From WVXP01 sp964348095 (GTDB taxonomy: Bacteria; Desulfobacterota; BSN033; WVXP01): a DNA stretch of 64,000 nucleotides. Within the stretch, counting starts at the first letter, position 1; each line of letters begins with the position of its first letter. The stretch is from positions 62,001 through 126,000 of the forward strand of contig CAYGBK010000065.1 in the NCBI GenBank assembly GCA_964348095.1. The letters are read 5' to 3'. A program made the position numbers and the translations under genes. Positions 53,120 to 63,405 of this stretch are shown here, piece by piece. Below the pieces are notes generated by a model. It saw only the letters and a program-made list of their open reading frames with translations. It had not been told where the DNA came from and did not search any database.

Positions 53120-56100
53120 TCACTCTTCCACATCCAGCTCCAGGGATTCCCCTTTCCCCTTTCTCGCTTTCTTCCTCGGCTTTCTCAGTGTGATCGGTCG
53201 CCAGATGCCATTGTGGCTGAAGCATCCCCAGCCCCAGCGGAGCCAGCGGAGCATGGCCAGGGCCAGCCAGAGCGCCCACGCGAGCATGGCGATCCGATAG
53301 AAAATGATCGGAACCGAGAATGCCCAAGCCTGGGGAAGCGCTGCGTCAGAACGATCCTGGAACCACTGAAGCAAGTGACTATTGGATCCATTCCCCATGA
53401 TCCACATCTCCGGGTGCCCCAAAAGACCGTGTCTGATGGCATAGATAAGGGAAAAGAGGGCAAGGGCTGATAGAATCACCAATCCTAGCTGGGCGAGGTT
53501 GAAGACGGCGTTTCCCGTTTCTTTGCCTAGCCCTTTGCGGTAACCCAAGAGAAGTAGCCAGGCGACGACCAACATGGCGATCTCGATGCGTGCCTGCGTG
53601 AGTCCGAGACCCAGGAGGATCCAGTGGTGGGTTTTGAGCGGGGTCACCGTCACACGTCCAAGGCCAAAAGCGACGAGCAAGATCACGATCACAAAGGGCC
53701 AGAAGAGTACGGCTGGTCCGAGCTGAGGGCCACCCGTGAGGAGGACCCAGCGGCGGCCTGGCATTCTTACCTGCACCTGGGTGTTGACATTCTCAATCCC
53801 TACATCCACGGCCGGTGTCTTAAGCTGGCTCGTAATGCCATCAGGTTCTCGCCACTGGAGCTCCATGACCTGCCGCCCGGGTGTCAGGGGCAGTGTCACA
53901 ATACGGCCTTCCTGACGAATTGGTTGACTCTTTCCATTGATTTTCACGACCTGGAGGCGGGCATTCTCAGGTAAAGTTACATCGTGCTGTCCGCCCCGAC
54001 TGCTTCTCATGCTGAGGCCCAAGGTGGCATCGGTTGCCCGGAGGCCTGGGGAGACGAGGAGGCGGCTGCTGTCGACGGTAACGGTCTTTCCAGGTATCCC
54101 CTCAGGGCGAGTTATGTTCAGGGTTATCGTTTCGTTTGGCCAGGGGCGCCACTCTGGGAGCCATTGGCCGGCCTGGTCCTGATGGTGTATCACCGGGATA
54201 CCCTCTAACTCCACATGCCAGATTGGACTCACATTGAGGCGCCAGATTTCGGTCCACGAGGTGGTGTCTGAGGCTTTCAGGGCCATCTGGCTCTGTTTTT
54301 CGACGACAGAGACCCAACTGACCTGAGATTGCTGAGGTGCCATGTTAATCAATGCCCGGTTTCTTTCAACCCGGACATCGGCACTGGTGACAGACTCCCC
54401 CTCTATCAAGGGAATCTCGAGGACGATAGCGGTCCCCCCGGGGCTTGCCCGAAAGACTCTCGTTTCGGCCTGCCAGGTCAGGCCAAGCAGGAGTGTGCGC
54501 TCCACGCGGACAAAAGGGGACAATGTACCGGGTTCAAGGGTTGCCAGGCGTTTCTTCTCCTTGTTTTCGTCCAAGCGCCGCAGTTGGAGGTTATCGTCCG
54601 CAATTCCATCGTCATGAAGACCTTCCACCACCCAACCTTCCACGACTGCCTCTACAGCATGAGGTTTCAAGGGAAGGGGGATCTGTATGGTATCGCGGTT
54701 CGGCAAGGGACCTTCCAAGAGGATTTGCTGACGTCCTTTGGAGAGGGCGATCCAGAGATGTCCTGTGGGTGCCCTGAAAAGGCCTTCTGCGGGCTCGCCG
54801 TTGAGGAGTACGGTTCGAGGCAGCCACTGCTGGAAGCGACCCGGGAGGGGGACGCCAACGTCGGCAGAGGCGTGCACTTCCATCCGCACACGGAGGATGT
54901 TTGCCTTGACCTCGAGCCGCAAACGAGGACTCGCGGCACAGTTGGGTGCGCATTCGGGTTTCTCCAGCAACCGTGTCCGGAGCTCGTTCAACAGCTTTGG
55001 CGGGGGGATGTCCGCACGAGCCTGTTTAGGAAGGCTTAGCAGCACGAGCAAGAACGCGATGAGGGCTGCCGTTCGGGCAGCGGTTTTGAAGAAGTCGAAT
55101 TTGAGTCCACTCCCCCGGGTGTATTGAATGCCTATCACACGGATGACGAGAACAGCCAGGAGGACAACCCGGAGGAAAGCCAACACCGTATTCACCCCGG
55201 GTGACAGGAAGATAAAACGGATCTCCTGATCCCGCTCGACAGGCCCATTCCAGCGCATGGGAATGGATCTCCACTGCCACAGCGGGAGACCAGGTCCAGT
55301 CTGGACGTTTGCATTGGGATCGACCTGTGCCATCTGCGACAGATCCAATCGTGATCTGTATCGCTTGTCTTGGGTGGGCTCTTTCGGGGCTTCGTAGTAG
55401 GACCGTTTCCTGGGAAGAGCCTGGTCCCGAAGTTCCTCTTCGAGCTTTCCCTTTAGCCCTAATTCCTGCTGGATAACCGGCCCTTCAGGAGCCCCCGCTA
55501 CCCCACGGGCGACGACACGCCACGGTTTTTCAAACTGCGGGAACAGGCCCTGGCGGACCTGAATCAACATGAAGGGGACACTAAAGGCGATGAGGGCCAC
55601 CAGACTCACCGTCCGATAGGCCTGCACGAGATTTCGCAATCGACCCGTTGAAAGCACTCTCAAAAGAGCGATGGCGCCTAACAGATGGAGCCACACCCAC
55701 TTGGGTGCTCCGGGCTCGTGGTAGGTCACGACCAGAGTGGCCAATGCCAGGATTCCCCACGGCCACTTCCAGAGTTTCGCAATCGCCAGGCCAATGATAA
55801 GGAGAAGAAAGAGATCGAGCAATGTCCACTGCTTCAGCCATGTGTTCGGAATCTGATCGACACCCGTCGCATCCAACAGGCCCCAGCCAGGGGGTAGATT
55901 CAGTGTTCCCTGGACCTGATGAAAATCGTGGTCCCACCCGACAGCGGGAAGAGGCGACAGCCGCTCGGCAATACGGCTGTCTGCGAGGAGCTGAATCTGG
56001 CCGCGTCGGACTTCAACCCCGGCACGTTCTGACTCGCCGATGCGTGTGATGAACTGGGGTTGACCGTCCACGAGAACCCGTCCGAGTTCTATGGGCGGAT

Positions 56101-57271
56101 TGATTTCCAGACGCCACCCTCGGGTCAACATGCCAGTGACACGATCCTGTATAGTGTAGCCTCCTCCACTGAAATCGAGCCAAAGGCTCCGATGGAGGGC
56201 GAGCTGGTCTGGCGCAGGATCCGGATCTCCCCGCCTTTTTTCAACGATTCGAAGCGCATCGCCCGGCTGGGCTCGGTATGCTGGAAACCGTTGCCAATCC
56301 GGCGGTAAGGTGGTCTGCCGGGGATCAATCTGGGTGACACCTTCGATGGTGACGAGGCGGAGGTGATTCCGTGCATCGAAAACCCAGACCTCCTCCTTTG
56401 GCCACGGTCCTTCGGTTGGTAAAAGCCGTATCTCGTGAACGGGTCCCTTATGCCGTGCATTGAGCAGAATCGTCCAGCGACCTGGTTTGACCTGAACCCG
56501 GAGGCGGCCGTCAGGATCGAGCCGGGCCGGCAGGGGGCTACTGAGGGACAATGGGATGTACCCCTCGATCAGGGTCCGTCCGAGGAGCGCTTCACGAGGC
56601 CGTCCGGACACGTTGAGGTCGATCCGAGTAATGACCGTGAGTGGGATTTCATCCACAATACGCCGGTGAACCCTCAGACCAATACGTTCCTTCCTTTCTT
56701 CTTCGGGAATCTCTTCTTCCGCGACCTGTTCTCGTAGCAAGAGGGTCCCTTGGGCGTCGAGCCGGGGAAAATCGATGGCTCGGTTGTTGATGGACAGGGC
56801 GACCAGTCCTGTGTCGGGCGGAATCCTCAGTGACTCTGGAAGGGTCTCCCACCCAAACACGCCGCTCACCGTATACGTTCCGGCCTCCAGATAGACCGCC
56901 GGCTGTCCGTTTCGTTGAGCGACAAGGGACACCTGATCATCAACACGCACGTCCTGGGGCCAGTGTTTTTCACTCCCGGGCAGCGTGGCCCAGCCCCTAG
57001 TGACCATGTGCCAACTCAGTCTGAAAGTTCCCGTCTTATCGGTTAAGTTCAATTCGAGATGGGATGGCCAGTTGCAGCGATACTGGTCCCCTATGCCGTA
57101 GAGGGAGGGGCAACGCTGGTTCTCGTATCCATGGAGCACCCATTCGACCCAGGGTTTGAGCGGTTCGGGAACATCGTCAGGAGATAAGGGCGCGGCGATC
57201 AATGAGCCCCTGCCGCCAAAAAGGACAAAAAGGAGAATAAGTAAAAGAAATAATGGGAGTGCTTTTTTCAT
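53120..57271 (-). CDS. Giant internally duplicated membrane protein (1383 aa)
   Basis: 1383 residues from ATG 57271. A signal peptide (about 1-27) is followed by a periplasmic part with Cys54 and Cys66, beta-rich, to about 490. Four helices lie at about 490-620, more at about 690-750. A second half from about 752, after a second signal-like helix ending QARA, again begins with a Cys pair (ECAPNC) and repeats the order of the first: LLNGEPA... LWIALSKGRQQILLE...IPLPLK, then a VRVERTLLLG domain, compared with NGQPAVYLEAGTYTVSG... RIPPD and RRIVDEIPLTVITRI earlier. The last 220 residues hold several helices and a basic tail. I do not recognise the family. No paralog or obvious operon partner. 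Confidence 0.75.
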   Translation of the reverse strand: MKKALPLFLLLILLFVLFGGRGSLIAAPLSPDDVPEPLKPWVEWVLHGYENQRCPSLYGIGDQYRCNWPSHLELNLTDKTGTFRLSWHMVTRGWATLPGSEKHWPQDVRVDDQVSLVAQRNGQPAVYLEAGTYTVSGVFGWETLPESLRIPPDTGLVALSINNRAIDFPRLDAQGTLLLREQVAEEEIPEEERKERIGLRVHRRIVDEIPLTVITRIDLNVSGRPREALLGRTLIEGYIPLSLSSPLPARLDPDGRLRVQVKPGRWTILLNARHKGPVHEIRLLPTEGPWPKEEVWVFDARNHLRLVTIEGVTQIDPRQTTLPPDWQRFPAYRAQPGDALRIVEKRRGDPDPAPDQLALHRSLWLDFSGGGYTIQDRVTGMLTRGWRLEINPPIELGRVLVDGQPQFITRIGESERAGVEVRRGQIQLLADSRIAERLSPLPAVGWDHDFHQVQGTLNLPPGWGLLDATGVDQIPNTWLKQWTLLDLFLLLIIGLAIAKLWKWPWGILALATLVVTYHEPGAPKWVWLHLLGAIALLRVLSTGRLRNLVQAYRTVSLVALIAFSVPFMLIQVRQGLFPQFEKPWRVVARGVAGAPEGPVIQQELGLKGKLEEELRDQALPRKRSYYEAPKEPTQDKRYRSRLDLSQMAQVDPNANVQTGPGLPLWQWRSIPMRWNGPVERDQEIRFIFLSPGVNTVLAFLRVVLLAVLVIRVIGIQYTRGSGLKFDFFKTAARTAALIAFLLVLLSLPKQARADIPPPKLLNELRTRLLEKPECAPNCAASPRLRLEVKANILRVRMEVHASADVGVPLPGRFQQWLPRTVLLNGEPAEGLFRAPTGHLWIALSKGRQQILLEGPLPNRDTIQIPLPLKPHAVEAVVEGWVVEGLHDDGIADDNLQLRRLDENKEKKRLATLEPGTLSPFVRVERTLLLGLTWQAETRVFRASPGGTAIVLEIPLIEGESVTSADVRVERNRALINMAPQQSQVSWVSVVEKQSQMALKASDTTSWTEIWRLNVSPIWHVELEGIPVIHHQDQAGQWLPEWRPWPNETITLNITRPEGIPGKTVTVDSSRLLVSPGLRATDATLGLSMRSSRGGQHDVTLPENARLQVVKINGKSQPIRQEGRIVTLPLTPGRQVMELQWREPDGITSQLKTPAVDVGIENVNTQVQVRMPGRRWVLLTGGPQLGPAVLFWPFVIVILLVAFGLGRVTVTPLKTHHWILLGLGLTQARIEIAMLVVAWLLLLGYRKGLGKETGNAVFNLAQLGLVILSALALFSLIYAIRHGLLGHPEMWIMGNGSNSHLLQWFQDRSDAALPQAWAFSVPIIFYRIAMLAWALWLALAMLRWLRWGWGCFSHNGIWRPITLRKPRKKARKGKGESLELDVEE

Positions 57272-57449
57272 GGCGTCATTCCAATCTTTGGATTGTTCTG
57301 AAAGAGGAGACACGGATGCATGTGCCGGCGGGTAACATTCGGCCTTTGGTGCAAGATATATACCATTCGGAGGGAACTGGGTAAACCGGATAAAGCCCCA
57401 TTCCGCTCATGAGTGGGGAACACGAGCTGAAAGGAATAATCCAGGGATG

Positions 57450-58367
57450 TCACAAAAGGGGAAGTTGAAAGGCCTTTACATCCCAGTTTGCTCTCTTTGC
57501 TGCCGCCTGATAGAAGCTTTCCAGGAAATCCAACAACACCTGTTTCTGAGATTGGGATTCCCTCACCTTATTGTACATGAGAAGGGCCATGCCGGCGTCA
57601 GGATTGTAGAAGGCTTCCGCGGGGCTGAGCGGTTCTTTTGAGAGACCCTCTGGCTCAGGATAGGCATAGGCGTAAAAGGCGGGTTCTCTGACTTTGTCGT
57701 CGCCTGCCCAGAATCCACAGCTTATGACTTCATGGGAATAGGCCTCACGTTCGACGGGATTCGTACCGTCCCGTGCGGGGGTAGGCCGACCTGAAAACCG
57801 GGTGACGGCGAGGTCGAAATGATGCCAAAAAAGATGAGAAGGAGAACATTTCCCGATAAATCTGCCCCTGAACTCCTGGAATATGGAATCAACCTGGACG
57901 AGAACCTGCCAGAACCGATTCACGTATTTCCTGTCATATGCGGCGTGCTGATGATCAGTTTCAAAGGGTTCTGTACTGATGCTCGGGACATCATAGGGGA
58001 CGGCCCTGATGGTGACGTCGATGCCAAGCTCAGAAAGGGAAGAGAAAAGCCCCTTGTAGAATTGGGATACAGAGAGGCCATTGAGAGCAATGCTTTTCCT
58101 CGATCCGTAACTTGTTCTCATGGCCAATACGTGGTCAATACAGTCAAACTCGATCTCGAAGATCATGCTTCCATAGGGAATGGGCCCGGTCGTAAAGCCA
58201 CGGGAAGAAACATAAAAGGTCACGTGCCACCAATGGTTCTTCTTGGGAAATAGTCCAAGGCGGATCTTTCCGACAATTTGAGCATAGAGGTGCACGGTGT
58301 TTTTCGTCTCTTCCCATTCTTCTATCGGAAGAGGAGGGAATAGCGTCTTTTGGAGCTTGTCATTCAT
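57450..58367 (-). CDS. DUF5996 family protein
   Basis: 305 residues from ATG 58367, with GAGGTGG upstream. FPPLPIEEWEETKNTVHLYAQIVGKIRLGL, then HWWHVTFYVSSRGFTTGPIPYG and IDVTIRAVPYDVPSI in the middle match DUF5996 (short quotes only). The family has no known function. The gene begins 17 bases after the Spy-like gene's stop, so the two are probably co-transcribed. Confidence 0.85.
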   Translation of the reverse strand: MNDKLQKTLFPPLPIEEWEETKNTVHLYAQIVGKIRLGLFPKKNHWWHVTFYVSSRGFTTGPIPYGSMIFEIEFDCIDHVLAMRTSYGSRKSIALNGLSVSQFYKGLFSSLSELGIDVTIRAVPYDVPSISTEPFETDHQHAAYDRKYVNRFWQVLVQVDSIFQEFRGRFIGKCSPSHLFWHHFDLAVTRFSGRPTPARDGTNPVEREAYSHEVISCGFWAGDDKVREPAFYAYAYPEPEGLSKEPLSPAEAFYNPDAGMALLMYNKVRESQSQKQVLLDFLESFYQAAAKRANWDVKAFQLPLL

Positions 58368-58384
58368 GAGAGCCACCTCTCTGT

Positions 58385-58981
58385 CTAGGGGCACCTGTGG
58401 TGCTTTTTCCACATCTCGGGGTCATGCCCCTCTGGGATATTGACGCAGGGATCATCTGTATCATAGCCACGTAGCTTGTTGTACTGCTCGATTTGCGCTT
58501 TTCTGAGGATATCAGGAGTTCTCAGGTGCGCGGACAGATGAACGAACCGTAATTCTCGATAGGTGGTTGCTATCTTATCGAGAAGATTACGTAGCACTTT
58601 TTCGTTGATCGTTTTGTTGGCGAAATGATTATTCAGCTCTCTTTCGAGCTCGATCAGTTCATGGCCCAATTTGACGGCCTGTCTATTCATAGATTCATAG
58701 ACGTTCTCTATCTGTTTTTCTTGGTCTGATGTAAGCCCTATCTCTTTTTTCATTTCCAGTATATGCTTTGGACCGGGGAGACCGTTGAGTTCGGCCGCCT
58801 TGGCAAGGCCCCACCCCGATCCTTTCTTCAATTCTTCAATGTCCTGTTCAGAGAGGCTCTTTATTTCTCGTTTTTCCTGACCGACATACGTGGATTTGTA
58901 CGAAGGCTCAGAACCAACGGACAATGAGAATGATGTTAAAACAAGAACCAGAAAGGATAAAAGGACACACACTCCCCTCAT
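58385..58981 (-). CDS. Spy/CpxP-like periplasmic protein
   Basis: 198 residues. A signal peptide (to about residue 23) is followed by a mostly helical protein with charged heptads (EKQIENVYESMNRQAVKLGHELI) and a KEIGLTSDQEKQI segment like the LTxxQ motif of Spy/CpxP/zinc-resistance proteins. It ends with a His-rich tail (EMWKKHHRCP, one Cys). Expected in the periplasm as a chaperone-like or metal-binding protein. GGAGGG precedes the ATG. Confidence 0.75.
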   Translation of the reverse strand: MRGVCVLLSFLVLVLTSFSLSVGSEPSYKSTYVGQEKREIKSLSEQDIEELKKGSGWGLAKAAELNGLPGPKHILEMKKEIGLTSDQEKQIENVYESMNRQAVKLGHELIELERELNNHFANKTINEKVLRNLLDKIATTYRELRFVHLSAHLRTPDILRKAQIEQYNKLRGYDTDDPCVNIPEGHDPEMWKKHHRCP

Positions 58982-59182
58982 ATCACACCCTCCGTCTTCC
59001 TTTCGATGTGGGTTTTCTGTTCAGAATTTCAAGCAATACGCTATCACCTTTTCGTAAGGCAAAAGCTCCTCTAAACCGGCCTCCTCGTGTGAGGCAACGT
59101 GGCCACTGTAGAGTGGCTTCTATGCGCTGAAATCTTTGACTTTGTGCCGTATCAATACATAAGACATGATCTGGCCCTGCTT

Positions 59183-59680
59183 TCAGACTTTTGTCCCAGT
59201 CGTTTTTTCTCGCCGCATAAGGAGAACAAAAATCATGTAGTGGGTCACCAGGAGAGCGGGGACTGCGACTGCCGGGATGAAATAGGCGGCCCCTAAGTGA
59301 CCGTCCTGAGTGTGCCGGAAACCCTGAAACAAGGCGTTCAGCAAGTCCAGTGAGCCTTCAATGTTGAAAACCCACACCAGGGGTATGGCTACGGCCGTTT
59401 GGAGGCGTAAAGCGATAATCGCAATCAAAGCAAGAACTGCCGCAAGGAGATCCCCCCAGGCTGCCGGATTTGCAAAACGGGGGTCCAGAACTTCTGCCGT
59501 GACACCCGGGATGAGGAACGCCATACCAATGTAGCGGAAGCAGTGGGGAAGGAGAAGTGGGATGAGTGCCTGGCCCTTGGGGCGGCGGGACAGGGCCGGC
59601 ATGACGTACCATTTCGCGATCAGACTGTAAGTCAACAGACCAAGGACAATGCTGAGGGGCAAGATGAAGTTCATATTCAT
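59183..59680 (-). CDS. Small multi-pass membrane protein
   Basis: 165 residues with five hydrophobic segments. PALSRRPKGQALIPLLLPHCFRYIGMAFL has a conserved-looking HxFR block and a Cys. The charged C-terminus is RREKTTGTKV. No family name known to me, though the pattern (TYSLIAKWYVMPAL) looks conserved. The ATG is clear; two ATGs, two codons apart, are possible. Confidence 0.7.
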   Translation of the reverse strand: MNMNFILPLSIVLGLLTYSLIAKWYVMPALSRRPKGQALIPLLLPHCFRYIGMAFLIPGVTAEVLDPRFANPAAWGDLLAAVLALIAIIALRLQTAVAIPLVWVFNIEGSLDLLNALFQGFRHTQDGHLGAAYFIPAVAVPALLVTHYMIFVLLMRREKTTGTKV

Positions 59681-59701
59681 TGGATTTCTCCTCGATCTCT
59701 T

Positions 59702-60067
59702 CTATTTCCGTGAAACCAAATGAATCACCTTTGCCGGGTTACTAATCCAGAACCCCTCAAACCCATCCGGCAAGGCTTCGATCTCGTCTTTTCGTATCGT
59801 ATTCGTGCTGGCGAAATACGACTTAGCCGAAGGCACATCGTCAGTCGTGATCTCCAGCCAGATTTCTGCTTGGCTAAGATAGTCTGTCCGATCGAGCCAC
59901 AACCGATTCGTCCCAAACTCAAAGACGACAGTTGACGCTCCTTCTTCAACCACGGGCAAAGATAGTGTATCCCTGTAAAATGCAACGGTCTTGTCGAAAA
60001 GGTGCTGCGGTATCTTCATGGCAATATTTCTGCCGCCTTTGAAATGGGGCCCATTGTCCCGTGACAT
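59702..60067 (-). CDS. Glyoxalase/VOC family protein
   Basis: 121 residues forming one VOC unit with GRNIAMKIPQHLFDKTVAFYRDTLSLPV at the front and LWLDRTDYLSQAEIWLEITTD later. Few His/Glu ligands are visible, so it may be catalytically silent. ATG 60067 with GAGGAACC upstream; a shorter start is also in frame. It ends 22 bases before the next gene. Confidence 0.78.
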   Translation of the reverse strand: MSRDNGPHFKGGRNIAMKIPQHLFDKTVAFYRDTLSLPVVEEGASTVVFEFGTNRLWLDRTDYLSQAEIWLEITTDDVPSAKSYFASTNTIRKDEIEALPDGFEGFWISNPAKVIHLVSRK

Positions 60068-60190
60068 ATTTGGTTCCTCGTGACTGACCCTTCAGAATCT
60101 CGATGCGCTGAGCGTCACGTCTCCTATGGCTCACGCTTTCTCGAATCGTTTTTTGGTCGCTTCAGCCTCGTCGGTTTTGCCCTGGGCTGC

Positions 60191-60601
60191 TTAGGCCTTT
60201 CGAGCACTCCGATGGGCTGCAAACCAACTCGTAGGCACTCTACCAAAAAGAATGGCCAACGCGATCACCTGAGCCAGGGTTTGGGCCAGCAGTCCCATAA
60301 ATGATGCCGGCTGCCCATCAGGCATTCGCGTGGCGATCTCAAGGGATGCTGGAATACCGAGGATAAAGAGAATAAGATATACATTCAATGCCCACCGGCG
60401 ACCACTGGCGATTGCCCATGTAAGGAATCCCATTATCACCACCGAGATGCCGCCAACCACGGGTGCAAACCACCCTGGGAGTTGACTAGGTGACAGAGAC
60501 ACGAAGAGCATCATCAGCACACTGAAGGCTAGGGACGAAAAGAGCAGAATCACCGTGACCTTCACTAAGGGAGGCATAAACGGTTTTTCTGGAGCCTTCA
60601 T
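60191..60601 (-). CDS. Small membrane protein, unknown
   Basis: 136 residues with four hydrophobic helices and a basic tail (HRSARKA). ALNVYLILFILGIPASLEIA is the third. No family recognised. Transcribed in the same direction as the VOC gene. Confidence 0.65.
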   Translation of the reverse strand: MKAPEKPFMPPLVKVTVILLFSSLAFSVLMMLFVSLSPSQLPGWFAPVVGGISVVIMGFLTWAIASGRRWALNVYLILFILGIPASLEIATRMPDGQPASFMGLLAQTLAQVIALAILFGRVPTSWFAAHRSARKA

Positions 60602-60696
60602 ATCTTCGGTGGTTCCCCTTCACCTGACCTGTTACGGGACACTCAGCCTTCGATACCCCCATCCCAAAAGGGAAGTCGAGGTTGTTCTGTCAGGGT

Positions 60697-61272
60697 CTAG
60701 TTCTTTTCTTCAAGCTTGACGGAAACTGGCACCGGATTGGAGACGATATCGAAGACGGGCGAGCGTTTCTGAGCGAGCTCTACCAGTTTCTCTATCTCTT
60801 CCTTTGGCGCATCCGCTTTGACATTGAAAGTGACGCGGATATTGTCGTACCCATTCCTCACGTTCTCCGACATTCCAAGGAAGCCACGGAGGTCAAGATC
60901 GCCCTCTAACTTTGATTCAACCTCATCTATTTTGATTCCCCGTGCCGCTGCATGATAGACGAGTGAGGTGGTTAGGCATCCTGCCAATGCCGTCAGAGCA
61001 TACTCCACAGGATTGGCCCCGTGATCCTCGCCCAAAAGAATTGGAGGTTCGTCCTCTTCAAAGACAAAGGGCTTTGTTCGAGACGTGTCTTCTTTGCCAG
61101 CCCCGTAAAAGTCTTTGACGGTGGTACGATTATGCCCGCCGTTTACCCATCTGTTCTGTGCTCGAAATTTGAATTTCGCAACGTCAGGTTTGTCCTTTAT
61201 AACATCGACCGTACCAAACAACTGATCGACATCAACGCCGTTTATGGTCTTATGTGTTTTATGTTCTGACAT
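60697..61272 (-). CDS. OsmC family protein
   Basis: 191 residues. LAGCLTTSLVYHAAARGI carries the peroxidatic Cys; in the C-terminal block RSPVFDIVSNPVPVSV the resolving Cys of classical OsmC/Ohr is Ser, so it may work as a one-Cys peroxidase or not at all. NPVEYALTALAGC is a family signature. GGGAGG lies nine bases before ATG. Acts in the cytoplasm. Confidence 0.86.
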   Translation of the reverse strand: MSEHKTHKTINGVDVDQLFGTVDVIKDKPDVAKFKFRAQNRWVNGGHNRTTVKDFYGAGKEDTSRTKPFVFEEDEPPILLGEDHGANPVEYALTALAGCLTTSLVYHAAARGIKIDEVESKLEGDLDLRGFLGMSENVRNGYDNIRVTFNVKADAPKEEIEKLVELAQKRSPVFDIVSNPVPVSVKLEEKN

Positions 61273-61518
61273 TTTAGTTTACCTCCCGCCTTTTCTGGGA
61301 GATCCAAGTGTGCCTCGAGGAGAAGCGAAACCCATAGAATCCTAGACTCTCCTACTCATAATTAAAAAAAAGGGGAGCGACCAAATTCAAGGCGTACCCT
61401 GTTTTTTTCTGGGTGTCCTGGCCGGGATGAGAGAGGGGAACGTGAATTTTGCCCGCCCGATAAGGGCACTCTATTCGTCCTGTAATCTGGAAGATGATTA
61501 TTGAAAAAGGGACACACC

Positions 61519-63405
61519 GTGAAGAAATGGGCGGAATCTGTGGCAAAATGTGATATTATACTTACGATAGAACCTCCCGAGAAAACGAAAATGCTTACCG
61601 TCTATGGAAAAATTCGTGAAGGGATAGTTGGTAGGGAGATCGAAATAAAGTCGATACTCGCTGCCATGGAGGCGGGGAAACACATCCTTTTGGAAGGCCC
61701 CCCCGGGACGTCCAAGTCCACCGTGCTGAGAAGAATAGCGCAGGAAATCAACATCCCTTTCTATATCGTGGAGGGAAACATCGATCTGACTCCTGCGAAA
61801 CTGGTCGGCCACTTTAACCCGTCCAAGGTGATGGAGGACAGCTACCAGCCCGAGTATTTTGAGAAGGGGCCACTGACTCGATCCATGGAGGTCGGAGGCA
61901 TTCTCTACATCGAAGAATTCAACCGAATGCCGGCAGACGTCTCAAACGTGCTCATTTCGCCGATGGAAGAAGGAGAAATATCGATCCCCCGGTACGGAGT
62001 TGTTAAAGCCGTTCGCCCGTTCACCGTGATTGCAGCTCAGAATCCTTACGATGACGTCGGTACGGTCCGGGTTAGCAGGGCTTTTTTGGACCGAATCTGC
62101 CTGATCAAAATGAATTACCAGAACGAGGACGAAGAGCGGGAGATTGTCCGGCTTCGGACCGGGACGGAGGACACCGAGGCTATCACCTTTGCGGTGAAGA
62201 TGGTGCGGAAAACACGGGAACACCCTGATCTCAAGATGGGCGCCTCTGTCCGGGGCGCGATCGATTTGATCGATATTTTCAATGGCATGCAAAAGGTTGC
62301 TGACCAATCGGACACGAATTTCTTGGTTGCCGCGCAGATGGCCCTCTCTAACAAGATTTGGTTGAACGAGATGACCAGCAAAACGTCGGACCAACTGATC
62401 GAAGAGATCTGGACGAATCTCGGCGGTCGCCACAAGAAATTCCAGGGCAGTAAGAAAAAGGGAAAAACCGGTTCGCCATCGACTCAGGAGGATCACGAGA
62501 AGAAAATTTCGGAGAAAGCGAAAAAAAAAAGCGATGATCGATACGTAGGCGATCAGTTTCTAGACGATGATTTGGACATTGAATACTCCTACTTCTACCA
62601 GATCGCCTCCTATCTTAACGCCCATCCTGAAGAGCTTCCTCAGTTTTTTGAAAAACAGGATTCCCTAGAAGTCTTCGCCAATATTTTCGGCATGCTAAAG
62701 CATGATGTGCGAAACATGGCTGTCAAAATAGCCAGTCGGCTGATTATCAAGATAGCCAAACAGATCGCTGACACGGGATACCGGTCCGGCCAACTGAAGC
62801 TTGTCAGGGGGTTCACCGAAGGTGCCGATATCGAGTTGGACAAGAGCCTGGAAAAATACGCAGAAGAACCTGACCGAGGGATCGTGGATAGTCTCATGTC
62901 CTACCGACGGCACAGAGAGAGAAATGCCTTTGTGATGATGTTCGATCACAGCTATTCCATGAAAGGGATGAAGATCATCCTTGCTGCCATCACAGCGGCT
63001 TCTATTGCCCAGCACTTCAAAAACGACTATGCCATCCTTGCCTTCAGCAACCAGGTTTCCTTCCTCAAAGGAATCGATGAGCCAACGGGCCCGGAAGAAG
63101 TACTGGAAAGACTGTTTGCATTGGAATTGAGAGGCGACACGGACATTCGCCTTGCCTTGGAGAGAGGGCTCAGACACATCGATAAATTTGAGCGGAAGAT
63201 GGGGTTGCTTCTGACAGATGGGGCATGGAACCAGGGAGGGGATCCGCTCCAGATGGCGGTGCGATTCGATAAACTGAGTGTCATCGGGTTCCCACCTGTC
63301 AAGCAGGAAAAAGTCCGTCTATTGGCTCTCAAAGGAAAGGGAAACTTCTGTTTTGTGGAGGATGAGAAGGGAATAGCCGGGGCCATTCTCAATTGTCTAA
63401 ACTGA
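61519..63405 (+). CDS. MoxR-type AAA ATPase fused to VWA domain
   Basis: 628 residues from GTG 61519 (AAGGGA six bases upstream; TTG 61501 and ATG 61591 are alternatives). Residues about 40-320 are a MoxR AAA domain: Walker A GPPGTSKST (60-68), Walker B ILYIEEFN (128-135), sensor NPYDDVGT. A Lys-rich linker (about 316-345) leads to a helical middle, then a VWA domain from about 470 with MIDAS DHSYS at about 476-480, GDTDI near 540 and TDGAWNQGG near 565. MoxR and VWA are usually separate genes; here they are one protein. Such pairs insert metals or remodel complexes. It stands alone here. Confidence 0.86.
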   Translation: MKKWAESVAKCDIILTIEPPEKTKMLTVYGKIREGIVGREIEIKSILAAMEAGKHILLEGPPGTSKSTVLRRIAQEINIPFYIVEGNIDLTPAKLVGHFNPSKVMEDSYQPEYFEKGPLTRSMEVGGILYIEEFNRMPADVSNVLISPMEEGEISIPRYGVVKAVRPFTVIAAQNPYDDVGTVRVSRAFLDRICLIKMNYQNEDEEREIVRLRTGTEDTEAITFAVKMVRKTREHPDLKMGASVRGAIDLIDIFNGMQKVADQSDTNFLVAAQMALSNKIWLNEMTSKTSDQLIEEIWTNLGGRHKKFQGSKKKGKTGSPSTQEDHEKKISEKAKKKSDDRYVGDQFLDDDLDIEYSYFYQIASYLNAHPEELPQFFEKQDSLEVFANIFGMLKHDVRNMAVKIASRLIIKIAKQIADTGYRSGQLKLVRGFTEGADIELDKSLEKYAEEPDRGIVDSLMSYRRHRERNAFVMMFDHSYSMKGMKIILAAITAASIAQHFKNDYAILAFSNQVSFLKGIDEPTGPEEVLERLFALELRGDTDIRLALERGLRHIDKFERKMGLLLTDGAWNQGGDPLQMAVRFDKLSVIGFPPVKQEKVRLLALKGKGNFCFVEDEKGIAGAILNCLN

